Shown here one piece after another: positions 12,225 to 22,303 of a stretch of DNA of 64,000 nt. The notes beneath the pieces were generated by a model that had not been told where the DNA came from, did not search any database, and saw nothing but the letters and a program-made list of their open reading frames with translations. The position numbers were made by a program, and so were the translations under genes. The stretch's first letter is position 1, and the number at the start of each line of letters is the position of its first letter. This stretch comes from Septoria linicola (Eukaryota > Ascomycota > Dothideomycetes > Mycosphaerellales > Mycosphaerellaceae): contig CP099419.1 of NCBI GenBank assembly GCA_024114885.1, positions 1,178,001 through 1,242,000 on the forward strand. Reading direction: 5' to 3'.

Positions 12225-12710
12225 TGCCAATTGAATGTTAGCCCCAGTCAAAGAGTACATGCCACATGACCATAATTAATGCTTTACACATGTCAGCAGA
12301 TATGTTAATTTGCAACGAACCACAAGGTAGCACGAAACAGAAGGCAGAGATCAGACCAGACGATGACGGTCCAGCTCCAGGATATCACATCAATCAATGT
12401 TTATCCCTATTTCAATCTTCTCACGAGTGTCACAAGTACCCTGCTGAGATCGCGGTCAAGATCGTTGGTGGTGTTGAGCCGGCTCGTTCAGAGAGAGGAG
12501 GGTGCCGACATCGGAGCGCACCTGTGCACCAGAGTTCGTCCTTACTCAGCAACACTGCCGTAACCTTGTTAACGAATCGTGCTGAACAACCGAATGCTAG
12601 CCGCGTAAACAATAAGATGTCAGACCTGCGTGTTGTTCCTCGCTATATGCCTGGCATGCGGTGTCCATATTGTACTAATTGCCTTCAAACAAGACGGCGC
12701 TGATGAAGAC
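12225..12710. other. Intergenic region
   Basis: Holds the 3' end of the Pth11-like gene and the upstream region of the next gene. The frame of the next gene is open upstream of its chosen ATG to 12609 (with GVHIVLIAFKQDGADED), so a 5' coding exon here cannot be excluded. Confidence 0.4.
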
Positions 12711-13535
12711 ATGGGCATAGTCATATCTACAACGCAGTATGCTCCCTTTCCGCTCGTCACTGGCATCATTGGCATTATCTCGTTCGTCTTCACCTTGACG
12801 ACCTGGCTGAAAGTGCTATGGACGAATTTCGAGACGATGGGCCAGGCGCCTCACGAGGTCCATGCATATCTTACCAATATACGAACTGAGTTACTAGAAG
12901 AGCGTGCTAGCATTCGTCTCATGCGGAAGCAGTGTAAGAAGTATCACAAGCAGGTCCGACAGGATGGAGGAGACAGCCTGCTCGGAATGGAGTTGGATGA
13001 GGCGACTCTCAAGACAATGCAAGATGCTATAAAGTATCTTATACGTCGGTTCCAGGACATTGAGCGACCATCTCTGGAGCCGGGCGGCGATGGCATTGCA
13101 GAGTGGGAGAAACACGAGCGGCAGAGACGAAAGAGAAGGAATGATTCCGTGAGCCCGTATTACGAGCAACTGCTTATGCATCGCCGCCCAACGAAAAAGG
13201 CGGCAGGGCCAAATCAAGAGCCGGAAGTAGGAGAAGGCGCAGAAGTCAGCAAGACGAGGGTGACGATGATGATGCCGAGACATTCTGGGCGCAAAGAGTG
13301 CAGTACAAAAGTTTTGGCCTGTCGTGTAGATTTGCTTGGTTGAAGAGAAAATCTCAAGCTCAGGGATCTCTTCGCAACACTGGGTCGAGTACAAATCAGA
13401 CGCATTGCAAGACAAGTGGGAGGTCTGAGTGTCCTTGCCCACGAGTACGGGGCCATGACAGACCGGACGGAGAGTATGCTGAGAAGGATGGAGGATAGAT
13501 TGACGAACATAGTCGGTGTCCGTCGAATCGATTGA
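12711..13535 (+). CDS. Fungal-specific unknown protein with apparent frame breaks
   Basis: A protein of a fungus-only family without known function, as I remember it: an N-terminal membrane-like segment and a conserved C-terminal helical block. The ATG at 12711 begins MGIVISTTQYAPFPLVTG; a hydrophobic segment GIIGIISFVFTLTTW follows, then LTNIRTELLEERASIRLMRK. The C-terminal block is QYKSFGLSCRFAWLKRKSQAQ and then DLFATLGRVQIRRIARQVGG up to TNIVGVRRID. These pieces lie in different frames. From the first frame to the QYKSFG frame, a 101-nt intron (13149-13249, GTGAGC to GTCAG) would fit, although the frame is open through it. Between SQAQ and DLFATL no intron fits, and one extra G in the run at 13363-13365 explains the shift. 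Either a sequence error or a recent inactivating mutation is possible. It converges on the gene at 13612. Confidence 0.55.
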
Positions 13536-13611
13536 TCTACCCGAGGCGTGGAAAGTGTTCTCAGCCGCACATTCAATCACTATTGAGAACCCGCTCCCTA
13601 GACTCCACCAG

Positions 13612-15537
13612 TTAGGCCTTGTCATTTTCGGACCAGTCTCCCTCCATAGACTCAAAATCGAATGTGAGGCTGGAAGTTGTCACACCCTGCGACGGTACGT
13701 GGGTGACTGCAACACTGAAGTCCGGCATATACGCATCACTGTGCCCCGTTTGGCCACGACGAATGTCGACTGCGCCAAGGATGGGCACACGTACTGTGAC
13801 GCCGCTTGGAGATGCCGGGCTTGACTCCAAGCATTGCTGAACTGCGTTCAAGCATTCTACCATTTTCACTGGCAGAAAAGCCCCCGGTCCTTCAGGCGCT
13901 TGCTTGATCGCAGCCTTTGCATTTTCGATCAAAGCCGAATCTTCATTCGATGAGCACATGGCCTGTCTCTCGCGATGAAGCATGAGTATCAGACATCCCG
14001 TCAACGCATGGAGCTCGAGTGTTCTCGACAGGAAAGCTCCAACGGCTAACCGCGTCCGAAGGGCAAAATACCTTCGCAAAACGTCTCTGCAAGCTCGAAG
14101 TGCTCTCCTGGCATGCTCACTATATCGCGCGTCGAATCTAGCCTTGGTCATATATGGAATTTCCGCAGCGATTACGAGGAAGTCGTGTCCACTTTGGAAT
14201 AGTACGATTGGCGCTGTGGTGGGATCAACCATTCCGCCATGGTCGAGCGATGACCAACGTGGAGGCCAGTCAGCTCTTAGGTCCCTCAAGGCTTGAATGA
14301 TGATCCCTGTCTGCTCGTACGCCAACGACTCGTCGTGGATCTGATTGCGCTTCACGATATGATCCGCGATTCCAGATGCAATATATGCTAATTGTTGCAA
14401 CGGTGCATTGGGAGAGGCGGGATCTATGTGGGCCATGCCTGTGCCAGCTGTTGTAGATGCAACTCCTAATGGAACGCAGAGCAGGCGATCTGTGGCGCAG
14501 AGTGTGTCCCAGAGTCTCGCCTTCGCTTGAAGGCCACCTAGTTGCACATTTTCGATAGCTTGTCCATTGTGCAATTGCTGCAGTGCATTTCGTGCCGTAG
14601 GGATGCCCAGGAGTACTGCAAATGGCACAGCTCGTCGAAGTGTGAGCCACCCTTTCTTTGGACGACCAACGAACTTCTGGCTGTGTACGTAATCAGTAAT
14701 GACAGCCAGCCGTGGTCGAAGCTCACCTACATCTGTGCCAGCATTGCCGCCGCTTCAATGCCTTCAAACGTCCCTATCGACTCATCGACGGATAGGTACT
14801 CGCTCACTTCTGCTACCACCGCCAACACAAAACTTTCTGGTCTCTGTATGCTCTCAAGCTTGGTGGTGTCAAAGATGCTTGGTAAGTGAAGGAACGTGAC
14901 TGCGAAGCGAATGAGCCAGGTCGCCACTCGTCCCGGAGGGACACTGGTCTCGCCGAGCTCTTGCTGTCGCCGTACGAGTGTAACGCGCCCGCTGATCGGT
15001 AGCTCAGGAAATATAGCATTGTGAATCGTCCACCAACCAGTCTGTAGCGGACGCAGTCACGAGAAGAACATCGTCCCGTGAGGGCACAAACGATAGTAGT
15101 CGGCCCCGCCAGTACCGATCGGGATCGTTCTTTTGTTCTCGAAGCGAGAGCGCTGTACCGTGATACGAACTATCTGACTGCTCTTCATCGGTGTCACTCC
15201 CATCGCCAGCGCTTCCCCGCTTCGTATTCTCGAAAGCATAATCGGGAGTTCTTCCAGGAGGCACGTGGCCAGGTGTATCGCCCTTCAATTTTGCCACATC
15301 TTTAGCCAGATGCCTGACTGTCGACTCTAGCCGTTCGACCCGTTGCCGAGTAGGAATCGAAGCCCTGGACGGATCAAAGACGCTCTCCTGGCTGACACAC
15401 TCCGTGTCCCTGTCAATACACTCGTCACAGGGCGCATCGCCATCGCCTATGGTGTAGTTACATTTGCACCTTCTACGTCGGCACTCGACGCAGCTTTTGG
15501 TGCCCTTTCGCAATTTCTTCTTCGGTGGGGCTGACAT
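13612..15537 (-). CDS. Zn2Cys6 transcription factor
   Basis: A fungal transcription factor of 609 residues in three exons: 15537-15088, 15041-14731 and 14680-13612 (1830 nt, in frame). The cluster at residues 16-47 is C-VE-C-RRRRCK-C-(x10)-C-DE-C-IDRDTE-C, preceded by a basic PPKKKLRKGTK. A short coiled coil (RQRVERLESTVRHLAKDVAK) follows. The regulatory domain includes GWWTIHNAIFPELPI, FEGIEAAAMLAQIQKFVG and GWLTLRRAVPFAVLLGIP, the classic fungal_trans pattern. The first intron is only 46 nt (15087-15042); without it the frame shifts by one. The second is 50 nt. The tail from about residue 520 is not conserved-looking. Target genes are unknown; it closes the 3.3-15.6 kb block. Confidence 0.82.
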
Positions 15538-17014
15538 GGTGCCTGGCTGCCTTGAGCGAGCGAAGAGCGGTTACACGAAGACCGGACAGTGAGCCAGATC
15601 AAGCGATGAACCTGCACTCGAACCACCTGTAGACCTTTGGACTACGGATTTAAGGCCGTGTTTCCCAGTATTCATCCGCTTTGCGTGCGACCGATTCATG
15701 ACTCGAATGGACTAGCACGTTTGCACACTCGGGCCTTGGACCATGGTGTTGCTACAGCGGTGAGGAGCAGGCTAGAAGTCAGGTGTTGTTGACGTTGTCT
15801 ACTGCTGAGCTATTCAGTTTGACTATAGTATTGCCTCTTTACATTCGCCATGACGTCGGTTTCTGGCGTGGCTGCGCCCTGCTCGAACCGTTCTTGTGAT
15901 TTGCACTCCGTGCGGCGCCTCAGCAACATCCTTTTCACAAAAGTTTATGCCCTGCGCAACATCCCGAACGGTAGTGCCGAGCATATCTACCCATCTACCT
16001 GGTACCTGGCTTCTGCTGAATTACTTACCTTTGAGTATGTAAGTAATGGGACTGCAGTCTGCACTACGCGTACAGCTCCCCTGATGTAACGGCCATAATG
16101 CTTGCTCATCACTATACTGCTGGCTCAGTCTTCTAGCCACCGAAGACATGATTCTGCAGCGTGGAATCCCAATTATCCCACAACGAACCTTCGCTTGATG
16201 GTCATCTGCCGAGAACTAGTTTGGACTTTGACACATGTCATGCAAAAGAAGTCCTGTACAGCAAGTCTTACCGACAGGCTATAACAAATGCCGTAATCGC
16301 ATGTTCGCCGAAAAAACGGAAGCTCTAGCTCGTAGCTCGCCGTTACTCCTGAGCGGGATAGCATGGCATGGCAGTCGATGACTTACAGGTTTTAATCACG
16401 TTCATGACAGTCCTGGCAGCGGGCCCGAAAACAGTGGAAGGGCAGTCGTGTAGCAAGCTCAGGGACAAAAGCAATGTGGACGCCTGTGAACACAACGCTC
16501 AGCATTATTGTTGTCTTGACGGCCCAGCTGACTACGAGATAGGATTCTGCCTACACACACAAGCCATGTAGCAGGACTCCGCCATGACGCCGAGCACTAT
16601 CAGCAGCTTTCCCTCTGTAGCGACCAGGACTATACTGACGAGGAGAGAATGCAGTCTTGCAATCCGCAGCAAAGGTCACGTGGTCGTCTCAGACAAGCGC
16701 CAATGCACTGTGCCACAGTATTGCAGAAGCGAGGCTCGAGCAAGATCTCCATTTAGCACATGGTGCAGTACTTCCTAGGCACTGTTTCGATGCCGGTGGT
16801 GTGTTCACTTACTAGAAACGCAGATGGGTTAGGCGACATTCGACTGGTAAGTACAGCATTGTTGCATAGCCAGCGTTGCTGTATGCCTGCGGCGTAGGAG
16901 AATTGCGGCGCAGCTGCACTGCCAACTCAATTAGCTGCCTGCGCTGTGTATGATCACTGTTCAGAGACATAAGTGTGGTTACTTGCATCTTCGAAAGACT
17001 TAGAGATTCCCACG
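15538..17014. other. Intergenic region with one small Cys-rich ORF
   Basis: Apart from the small ORF at 16368-16571, listed separately, I see no gene. Both flanking genes point away from this interval, so it should hold two divergent promoters. Confidence 0.45.
16368..16571 (+). CDS. Possible small cysteine-rich protein (doubtful)
   Basis: A 67-codon frame starting MAVDDLQVLITFMTVLAAG, a weakly hydrophobic start, followed by a short mature part with five cysteines (SCSKLRD, DACEHNAQHYCC, GFC). The pattern resembles small secreted fungal proteins, but the signal peptide is poor. The same frame reopens after the TAG and runs to 16778 with more cysteines. It may be a misjudged exon, a decayed effector-like gene or chance. 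Confidence 0.25.
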   Translation: MAVDDLQVLITFMTVLAAGPKTVEGQSCSKLRDKSNVDACEHNAQHYCCLDGPADYEIGFCLHTQAM

Positions 17015-18046
17015 ATGCCCTGTGACGGATCTCAAACGCCTACGTGGGATGCAGAGCAGATACTTGATATATCATACGGCTGTGAGAGATGCAGCTGTAC
17101 CACATTGAAGGGACTGCGATGTCGCAACCCCATCAATGCCTCGAACAGATTATATAGCAAGATCATTCTTGCTCAGATCCCTTCGGTCTCCAAAGATCCC
17201 GAAAGGCTTTACGGGCTACTGCAGGCGTTGGCTGACTGTCTGTTGTGCGTCCGATATCATCGAAAAGACCTTCGACAGTGGATCGTTGTGATCGGGAGAT
17301 GGCTACGTAGCATACAGCGTGCCAACGAAGAAGAGCCTACTCGCCAGGACGATGCTACACAATCGAGCACGACGGAGTCGGAGGATCTAGGTGTCCCAGA
17401 ATATGCCGATGCTTCGACGCAGACCTCGCACCCTCTAGGACAGACTGAACCATGTGAGGATAGGGTAAAGGAGGAGAAGTTGCAGCGCGAGTCTGAACGT
17501 CGGGATGAAGCCAAGCGTCAGTCTCAACGTGAGCGCGAACGTCAGCAGGCTGAAGCGCGAGCCCGAGCCGAGGAGGAAGCACACCGACAGGAAGCGCGGG
17601 AGCAGGCTGCTCGTGAGGCAGACCGTCGTCGTGCGGAACGCCGGCAGCGAGACCAGGCGAGAGAGAACGTCGAGTGGGAAGTCAGCTGGCAGAGTTACGA
17701 TCTTCAGTGGACCGCTTTGCATCAGTTGCCATCAGACACGTCACCGACTCAACTGATAAAGCTGATGCCTCGCCCTGTTTGTGGTGCATCTCCTGAGAAT
17801 CTTCACTTCGAGGATCCCATGTTTGCTGAAAAAGTCGAGGCCTTCTTCAAGAACATGCCGGAAACCAGCGCGGAATCGGTGGCAAGCAGGATGATGTTGC
17901 GCAAGAAGCTGAAGTTTGGAGAAATGCTTCGCTGGCATTCAGACAAGATCATGCAGCGGTTCCCTCACCTAAGGCAAGAGGACGATGCTCTCAAGCTGGT
18001 AAACAGGGTCACGCAGGTCCTCACGCGACTGCTCTCGACGTTGTAA
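17015..18046 (+). CDS. Unknown protein with charged coiled coil and J-like C-terminus
   Basis: A single-exon protein of 343 residues. The first ATG (17015) begins MPCDGSQTPTW; the frame extends slightly upstream without an earlier ATG. The N-terminal third contains CERCSCTTLKGLRC, a Cys-rich stretch that could bind metal or be structural. Residues of about 145-220 form a long Arg/Glu/Gln-rich helix (RQQAEARARAEEEAHRQEAR), predicted as a coiled coil. The C-terminus (KLKFGEMLRWHSDKIMQRF, then VNRVTQVLTRLLSTL) resembles the helix with the RWHPDK motif found in NFKBIL1-like and J-like proteins. The HPD motif is changed to HSD, so J-type Hsp70 stimulation is not expected. No function can be assigned. 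Confidence 0.75.
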   Translation: MPCDGSQTPTWDAEQILDISYGCERCSCTTLKGLRCRNPINASNRLYSKIILAQIPSVSKDPERLYGLLQALADCLLCVRYHRKDLRQWIVVIGRWLRSIQRANEEEPTRQDDATQSSTTESEDLGVPEYADASTQTSHPLGQTEPCEDRVKEEKLQRESERRDEAKRQSQRERERQQAEARARAEEEAHRQEAREQAAREADRRRAERRQRDQARENVEWEVSWQSYDLQWTALHQLPSDTSPTQLIKLMPRPVCGASPENLHFEDPMFAEKVEAFFKNMPETSAESVASRMMLRKKLKFGEMLRWHSDKIMQRFPHLRQEDDALKLVNRVTQVLTRLLSTL

Positions 18047-19023
18047 TACCACGTCATATCATGACACTCACCCAAGAATATCATTCTTTTTCCATCTAAG
18101 GAGAATGTGCGCCGCCAGTCTTTTCTACCTGTTTGATACCGGGATCTCTCAGTATGCATGCTATCTGCTCGGGGATTGAACGGCCTTGATAAATGAACCC
18201 CGTCAGCAACTACAGCAAGCTCTTCGCCGAGGAATTTGCAATTTGAGCCTTGAATGTGTAGGCGGGAAAGAAATCAACTACGTATCGGAGCGGATCGAGT
18301 GGAACGCCATCGCAGGCTATGAGAGGCGCGGTCCATTCGGACGTAGAATGTGAGTCTCTGTGCTCTTGAGCAGTTGAGGCAGTTGGTCCCTGCGGAGTTG
18401 CTTTTGAAGTGGTTTCTTGAGCTGATTGATCCATGGCGATGTGTGAAAGCGTTTGCTTGCTTGCTCTTCCATCGAGCTGAGCTTGGTAGCATGTACAGGC
18501 GGCAGCTTTCCGTATTGACAGATGCAGAGGCGGAAACGTGTCGGAGCCCTGGCATTTCGGTGTAGCTTCTGGCGAGTCGCATACGGAAAAGTCGGGGCTG
18601 TCACTGCAATGAGATTCGCTTTCATCTTGACTGGTATGACGTTGGGCCGGAAGATTTCGTTGTAGCGGTAGCGATAGACCATGTGTTGAGACGTGTGCAA
18701 AGATGTTCCCGTGTATCTGACCACTTTCGCACCTTGCCGTCATACAACCTGCAAGGTCACCACCGAGAGCGGCAATAAGATCTCCAGCTCTTCAGCCGCA
18801 CTGATCAGCCGACGACCAAAATGCTTGCTTCCCCACGAATCCGAGCCAGCTTGGTACGTCCGACGTCGCTGGCGTCAACGTGCAGAAGTCCTCTCTTGAG
18901 AGCGCTTTAGCCCTCGGGTAAGTTGTGAGCAGCAGAACGACACACTGCACTCCAGGCCAACAGAAATCGCGGCTTAAACTACTGCTAAAAGAACCGTTCC
19001 CGCCCGTCATCATAAATATTATC
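18047..19023. other. Intergenic region with doubtful minus-strand ORF
   Basis: This holds the 3' UTR of the preceding gene and the IDP1 promoter. A minus-strand ATG frame of 177 codons (18743-18210) is open; its product is Ser/Thr/Gln-rich with a tail containing DPLRYVVDFFPAYTF. It has no domain I know, and I treat it as possible but unproven. Confidence 0.4.
18210..18743 (-). CDS. Hypothetical protein (weak)
   Basis: An intronless 177-residue frame with a proper ATG at 18743. Composition is polar and low in complexity (Ser, Thr, Gln, His), without signal peptide or membrane helix. Several cysteines are scattered without a pattern. An overlapping frame on the same strand is open over most of the same region, which lowers confidence. 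No family was recognised. Confidence 0.28.
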   Translation of the reverse strand: MTARCESGQIHGNIFAHVSTHGLSLPLQRNLPAQRHTSQDESESHCSDSPDFSVCDSPEATPKCQGSDTFPPLHLSIRKAAACTCYQAQLDGRASKQTLSHIAMDQSAQETTSKATPQGPTASTAQEHRDSHSTSEWTAPLIACDGVPLDPLRYVVDFFPAYTFKAQIANSSAKSLL

Positions 19024-20455
19024 ATGTCTGCCCTTCGAAACACATTCGCCGCTGCAGCACCTGCCTTTACTACCACTGCCTCCTCCGCCCGAATTATCCC
19101 AGCAGCACGCGCATTTCCACGACCGATTGCGGCCAAGGTTGTACAGCGCAGAAACATGGCGTCACAGCAGATTCCGAAGATTAAAGTCAAAAATCCCGTC
19201 GTGGAATTGGACGGCGATGAGATGACCAGGATTATCTGGAAGGACATCAAAGACAAGTTCATCCACCCATACCTCGACATCGACCTCAAGTACTACGATC
19301 TCGGACTGGAGAAGCGCGATGAGACCAACGACCAGATCACCACAGATGCCGCTGAGGCTATCAAGAAGTACAGCGTGGGTGTGAAGTGTGCGACCATCAC
19401 GCCCGATGAGCAGCGTGTAGAAGAGTTCAAGCTCAAGAAGATGTGGCTGTCGCCCAATGGTACCATTCGTAACATTTTGGGAGGCACTGTGTTCAGAGAA
19501 CCAATCGTCATTCCACGGATACCTCGACTGGTGCCAGGCTGGAAGAAGCCTATCGTGATTGGACGTCACGCCCACGGTGACCAGTACCGCGCACAGAACA
19601 GAGTCATCGATGGCCCAGGCAAGCTCGAGATGGTGTTCACGCCAAAGGGTGGTGAGCCACAAAAGATTCAGGTGTTTGAGTTCAACGAGAAGCACGAGGG
19701 TGGTGTTGCTCAGACGCAGTACAACACTGTCGAGAGTATCAAGGGCTTCGCACACTCTTCGTTCAAGCACGCTCTGTCCCTCGAATACCCAATGTACATG
19801 ACGACCAAGAACACTATCCTCAAGGCGTATGACGGACGATTCAAGGACATCTTCCAGGAGATTTACGAGAAGGACTACCGCAAGGACTTCGAGGCCAAGG
19901 GTCTGTGGTACGAGCACCGCCTCATCGACGACATGGTCGCTCAGATGATCAAGAACGAGGGTGGTATGGTTATTGCCATGAAGAGTAAGTTGTCAGTGTC
20001 AAAGAAAGGTGGAGCATATCACTAACTTCGCGTCAGACTACGACGGTGACGTTCAGTCCGATATCGTCGCTCAAGGGTTCGGCTCTCTCGGTCTCATGAC
20101 TTCAGTGCTTGTCACTCCCGATGGAAAGACATTCGAGGCCGAGGCAGCACACGGCACTGTCACTCGCCACTACCGCGAGCACCAGAAGGGCAACCCAACC
20201 TCTACCAACCCAATCGCATCCATCTTTGCTTGGACACGAGGTCTTGCCAAGCGTGGAGAGCTTGATGGCACCCCAGAGGTCACCAAATTCGCCGAGAGCT
20301 TGGAAGAGGCATGTATCCACGTTGTTGACCAACAAGGCATCATGACCAAGGACTTGGCCATCAGCTGTGGCAAGAAGAACGACTACGTGACCACGACTGA
20401 ATATCTTGATGCTGTCGAGAAGAGAATGCGTGCTGTGCTCAGCTCGAAGTTGTAG
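19024..20455 (+). CDS. IDP1: Isocitrate dehydrogenase [NADP]
   Basis: Catalyses oxidative decarboxylation of isocitrate to 2-oxoglutarate with NADPH production. Exons 19024-19984 and 20037-20455 give 459 residues. The N-terminus MSALRNTFAAAAPAF is rich in Ala, Arg and Ser without acids up to residue 44, a mitochondrial presequence. Core landmarks are VELDGDEMTRIIW, NGTIRNILGGTVFREPI (substrate Ser/Asn/Arg region), IGRHAHGDQY, YDGDVQSDIVAQGFGSLGLMTS (metal Asp) and AEAAHGTVTRHYREHQKG (NADP binding). A second in-frame ATG at 19156 (MASQQIPKIK) lies right at the start of the mature enzyme, and the protein ends in Ser-Lys-Leu, a PTS1 peroxisomal signal. One gene may therefore serve mitochondria and peroxisome or cytosol through alternative starts. 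The 52-nt intron is in the 3' part. Confidence 0.96.
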
Positions 20456-20736
20456 ATGGAAATCGACAGCAGCAGACTCTTGAATAGCTTCCACAATGTC
20501 TCAGCATAGGAGCGGCGTCTGTTTGTACAGTGTAGATACAGAGAGAAATTAGAGCATTGACACTCTTCAACCCAAATATGTTCCAGGCTGCTCTCGAGTG
20601 TGTGCCTTACGCTAACTCCTTCGGGAACGCACTTCGAATTCGAGAAGCCGAATCGCGAACTTTTGAACTTCTTGAACTTGACCACGCCCACTTCACCTCC
20701 CACACCACCAACCACCTCACATCCACTACAGAAATC

Positions 20737-21955
20737 ATGGCAGAGCAACTCGTCCTCCGCGGTACCCTCGAGGGCCACTCCGGCTGGGTCACCAGCTTGG
20801 CCACCTCTCTCGAGAAGTGAGCACAGCACATTGGCGCGAAAAAGTGCAGCAAGAACATTCACTAACTGGCATTGATAGCCCAAACATGCTCCTGTCTGGT
20901 TCGCGTGACAAGACCCTGATCGTCTGGAACTTGACCCGCGACGAGACCAGCTACGGCTACCCAAAGCGCTCGCTCCACGGCCATTCCCACATTGTCTCCG
21001 ACTGTGTCATCTCCTCTGATGGCGCATACGCTCTTTCCTCCTCGTGGGACAAGACTCTTCGCCTCTGGGAGCTCTCCAGCGGCCAGACCACCCGCCGCTT
21101 CGTCGGACACAACAACGACGTGCTCTCCGTCTCCTTCTCTGCCGACAACCGTCAGATCGTGTCTGGTTCGCGTGACCGCACCATCAAGCTGTGGAACACC
21201 CTCGGTGACTGCAAGTACACCATTACCGACAAGGGCCACACCGAGTGGGTTTCCTGCGTGCGCTTCTCGCCAAACCCACAGAACCCAGTCATCGTCTCTG
21301 CTGGTTGGGACAAGTTCGTCAAGGTAAGCAGCCACCCACCTTTGACACATCTTCCTCCTCACTTCACATGATGCTTTTGTACAAGTATTTGCTACTTTAG
21401 AGCCGCCATCTACGGCTATGAAACCAACCTGCCTATGAAGGCAACCTGATCCCTCGTCGAGCGCTGCTTCTCTTCAGCCCGTCAAAACTACGCTTTGAAC
21501 ACAATTCGCTGACTTTCCGTCCACCTCAGGTCTGGGAGCTCTCCACCTGCCGCCTGCAGACCGACCACATCGGCCACACCGGCTACATCAACACCGTGAC
21601 CATCTCCCCCGACGGATCGCTCTGCGCCTCCGGCGGCAAAGACGGCACCACCATGCTCTGGGACCTCAACGAGTCCAAGCACTTGTACTCGCTCAGCGCC
21701 GGCGACGAGATCCACGCGCTCGTCTTCTCGCCCAACCGCTACTGGCTCTGCGCCGCCACCGCCAAGGAGATTGTCATCTTCGACCTCGAGAAGAAGAGCA
21801 AGGTTGACGAGCTCCGTCCAGACTTTGTCGATGTTGGCGGCAAGGCCCGTGACCCAGAGTGCATTTCGCTCGCGTGGTCGGCTGATGGTCAGACTCTGTT
21901 TGCTGGTTACACTGACAACAAGATCCGTGCTTGGGGTGTCATGTCTCGCGCTTAA
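20737..21955 (+). CDS. cpc2: RACK1/Asc1 ribosome-associated WD40 protein
   Basis: The conserved WD40 scaffold bound to the head of the 40S ribosomal subunit, involved in translation control and signalling (Asc1, CPC-2, CpcB). Exons 20737-20816, 20879-21323 and 21530-21955 give 316 residues, the usual RACK1 length. It begins MAEQLVLRGTLEGHSGWVTS. Repeats show GH at the start and WD-type ends: SGSRDKTLIVWN, SSSWDKTLRLWE, SGSRDRTIKLWN, SAGWDKFVKVWE, SGGKDGTTMLWD and ATAKEIVIFDLE, ending FAGYTDNKIRAWGV. The first intron (62 nt) has a clear ACTAAC branch site. The second intron is 206 nt, long for this genome, and carries a probable box C/D snoRNA. Upstream CT-rich sequence suits a translation-apparatus gene. 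Confidence 0.97.
21363..21454 (+). ncRNA. snR24: Probable box C/D snoRNA U24 (snR24-like) in RACK1 intron 2
   Basis: Inside the 206-nt second intron of RACK1 lies a box C-like ATGATGC (21368-21374), then the stretch TATTTGCTACTT (21386-21397) followed by TAGA, and a box D CTGA at 21446-21449. From box C to D is 82 nt, a normal C/D size. As I remember it, this stretch is the conserved D'-guide of U24/snR24, which directs 2'-O-methylation of large-subunit rRNA; in budding yeast snR24 lies in the intron of ASC1, the RACK1 gene. C' candidates are TATGAAA (21417) and TATGAAG (21434). The terminal stem is weak and I do not see the second U24 guide before box D. Ends are approximate. Confidence 0.62.
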
Positions 21956-22303
21956 GTGCGTGTAGATGAGCAAAAAGCTTGATCGTCTGAATGGGAAACA
22001 TGAAGGACGAGATACGGAAAAGGGGGATGACGGTGGTTCGGAAACGGCATGATGAGGTGCTGCGATACGAGGCTCGCTAGGTTGCTGCATGCTTCAAAAT
22101 GAGGTTGTAGAGAAGCTCAGTTGCTTGGTTGAGAGTATGACAGGTCGCAGCGGTGCACGTGCCAAACTTTAGATCAGATGAATGATATGACTTGACTCAG
22201 TCTGTTCTTCGTTACAGTGTCGCCGTTGCGATCTCTATCTCTCTGGATTTCAAGACCCACTGCCCAAGCTTTTGCATCAAAAGTCCGACCGAACAATTCC
22301 CAA
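21956..22303. other. Convergent intergenic region
   Basis: 3' regions of RACK1 and of the minus-strand gene at 22304. C-rich, T-rich low complexity continues into the next gene. No feature was recognised. Confidence 0.45.

Noticed and set aside
15001..15041. Frameshift in the Zn2Cys6 factor at 13612-15537
   Set aside because: A 46-nt intron with GT-AG borders (15087-15042) joins the frames and yields the expected GWWTIHNAIF stretch, so no mutation is needed.
15600..15670. tRNA-like T-loop (GGTTCGAGT on the minus strand)
   Set aside because: The flanking bases do not form a T stem and no matching acceptor, D or anticodon arms could be drawn.
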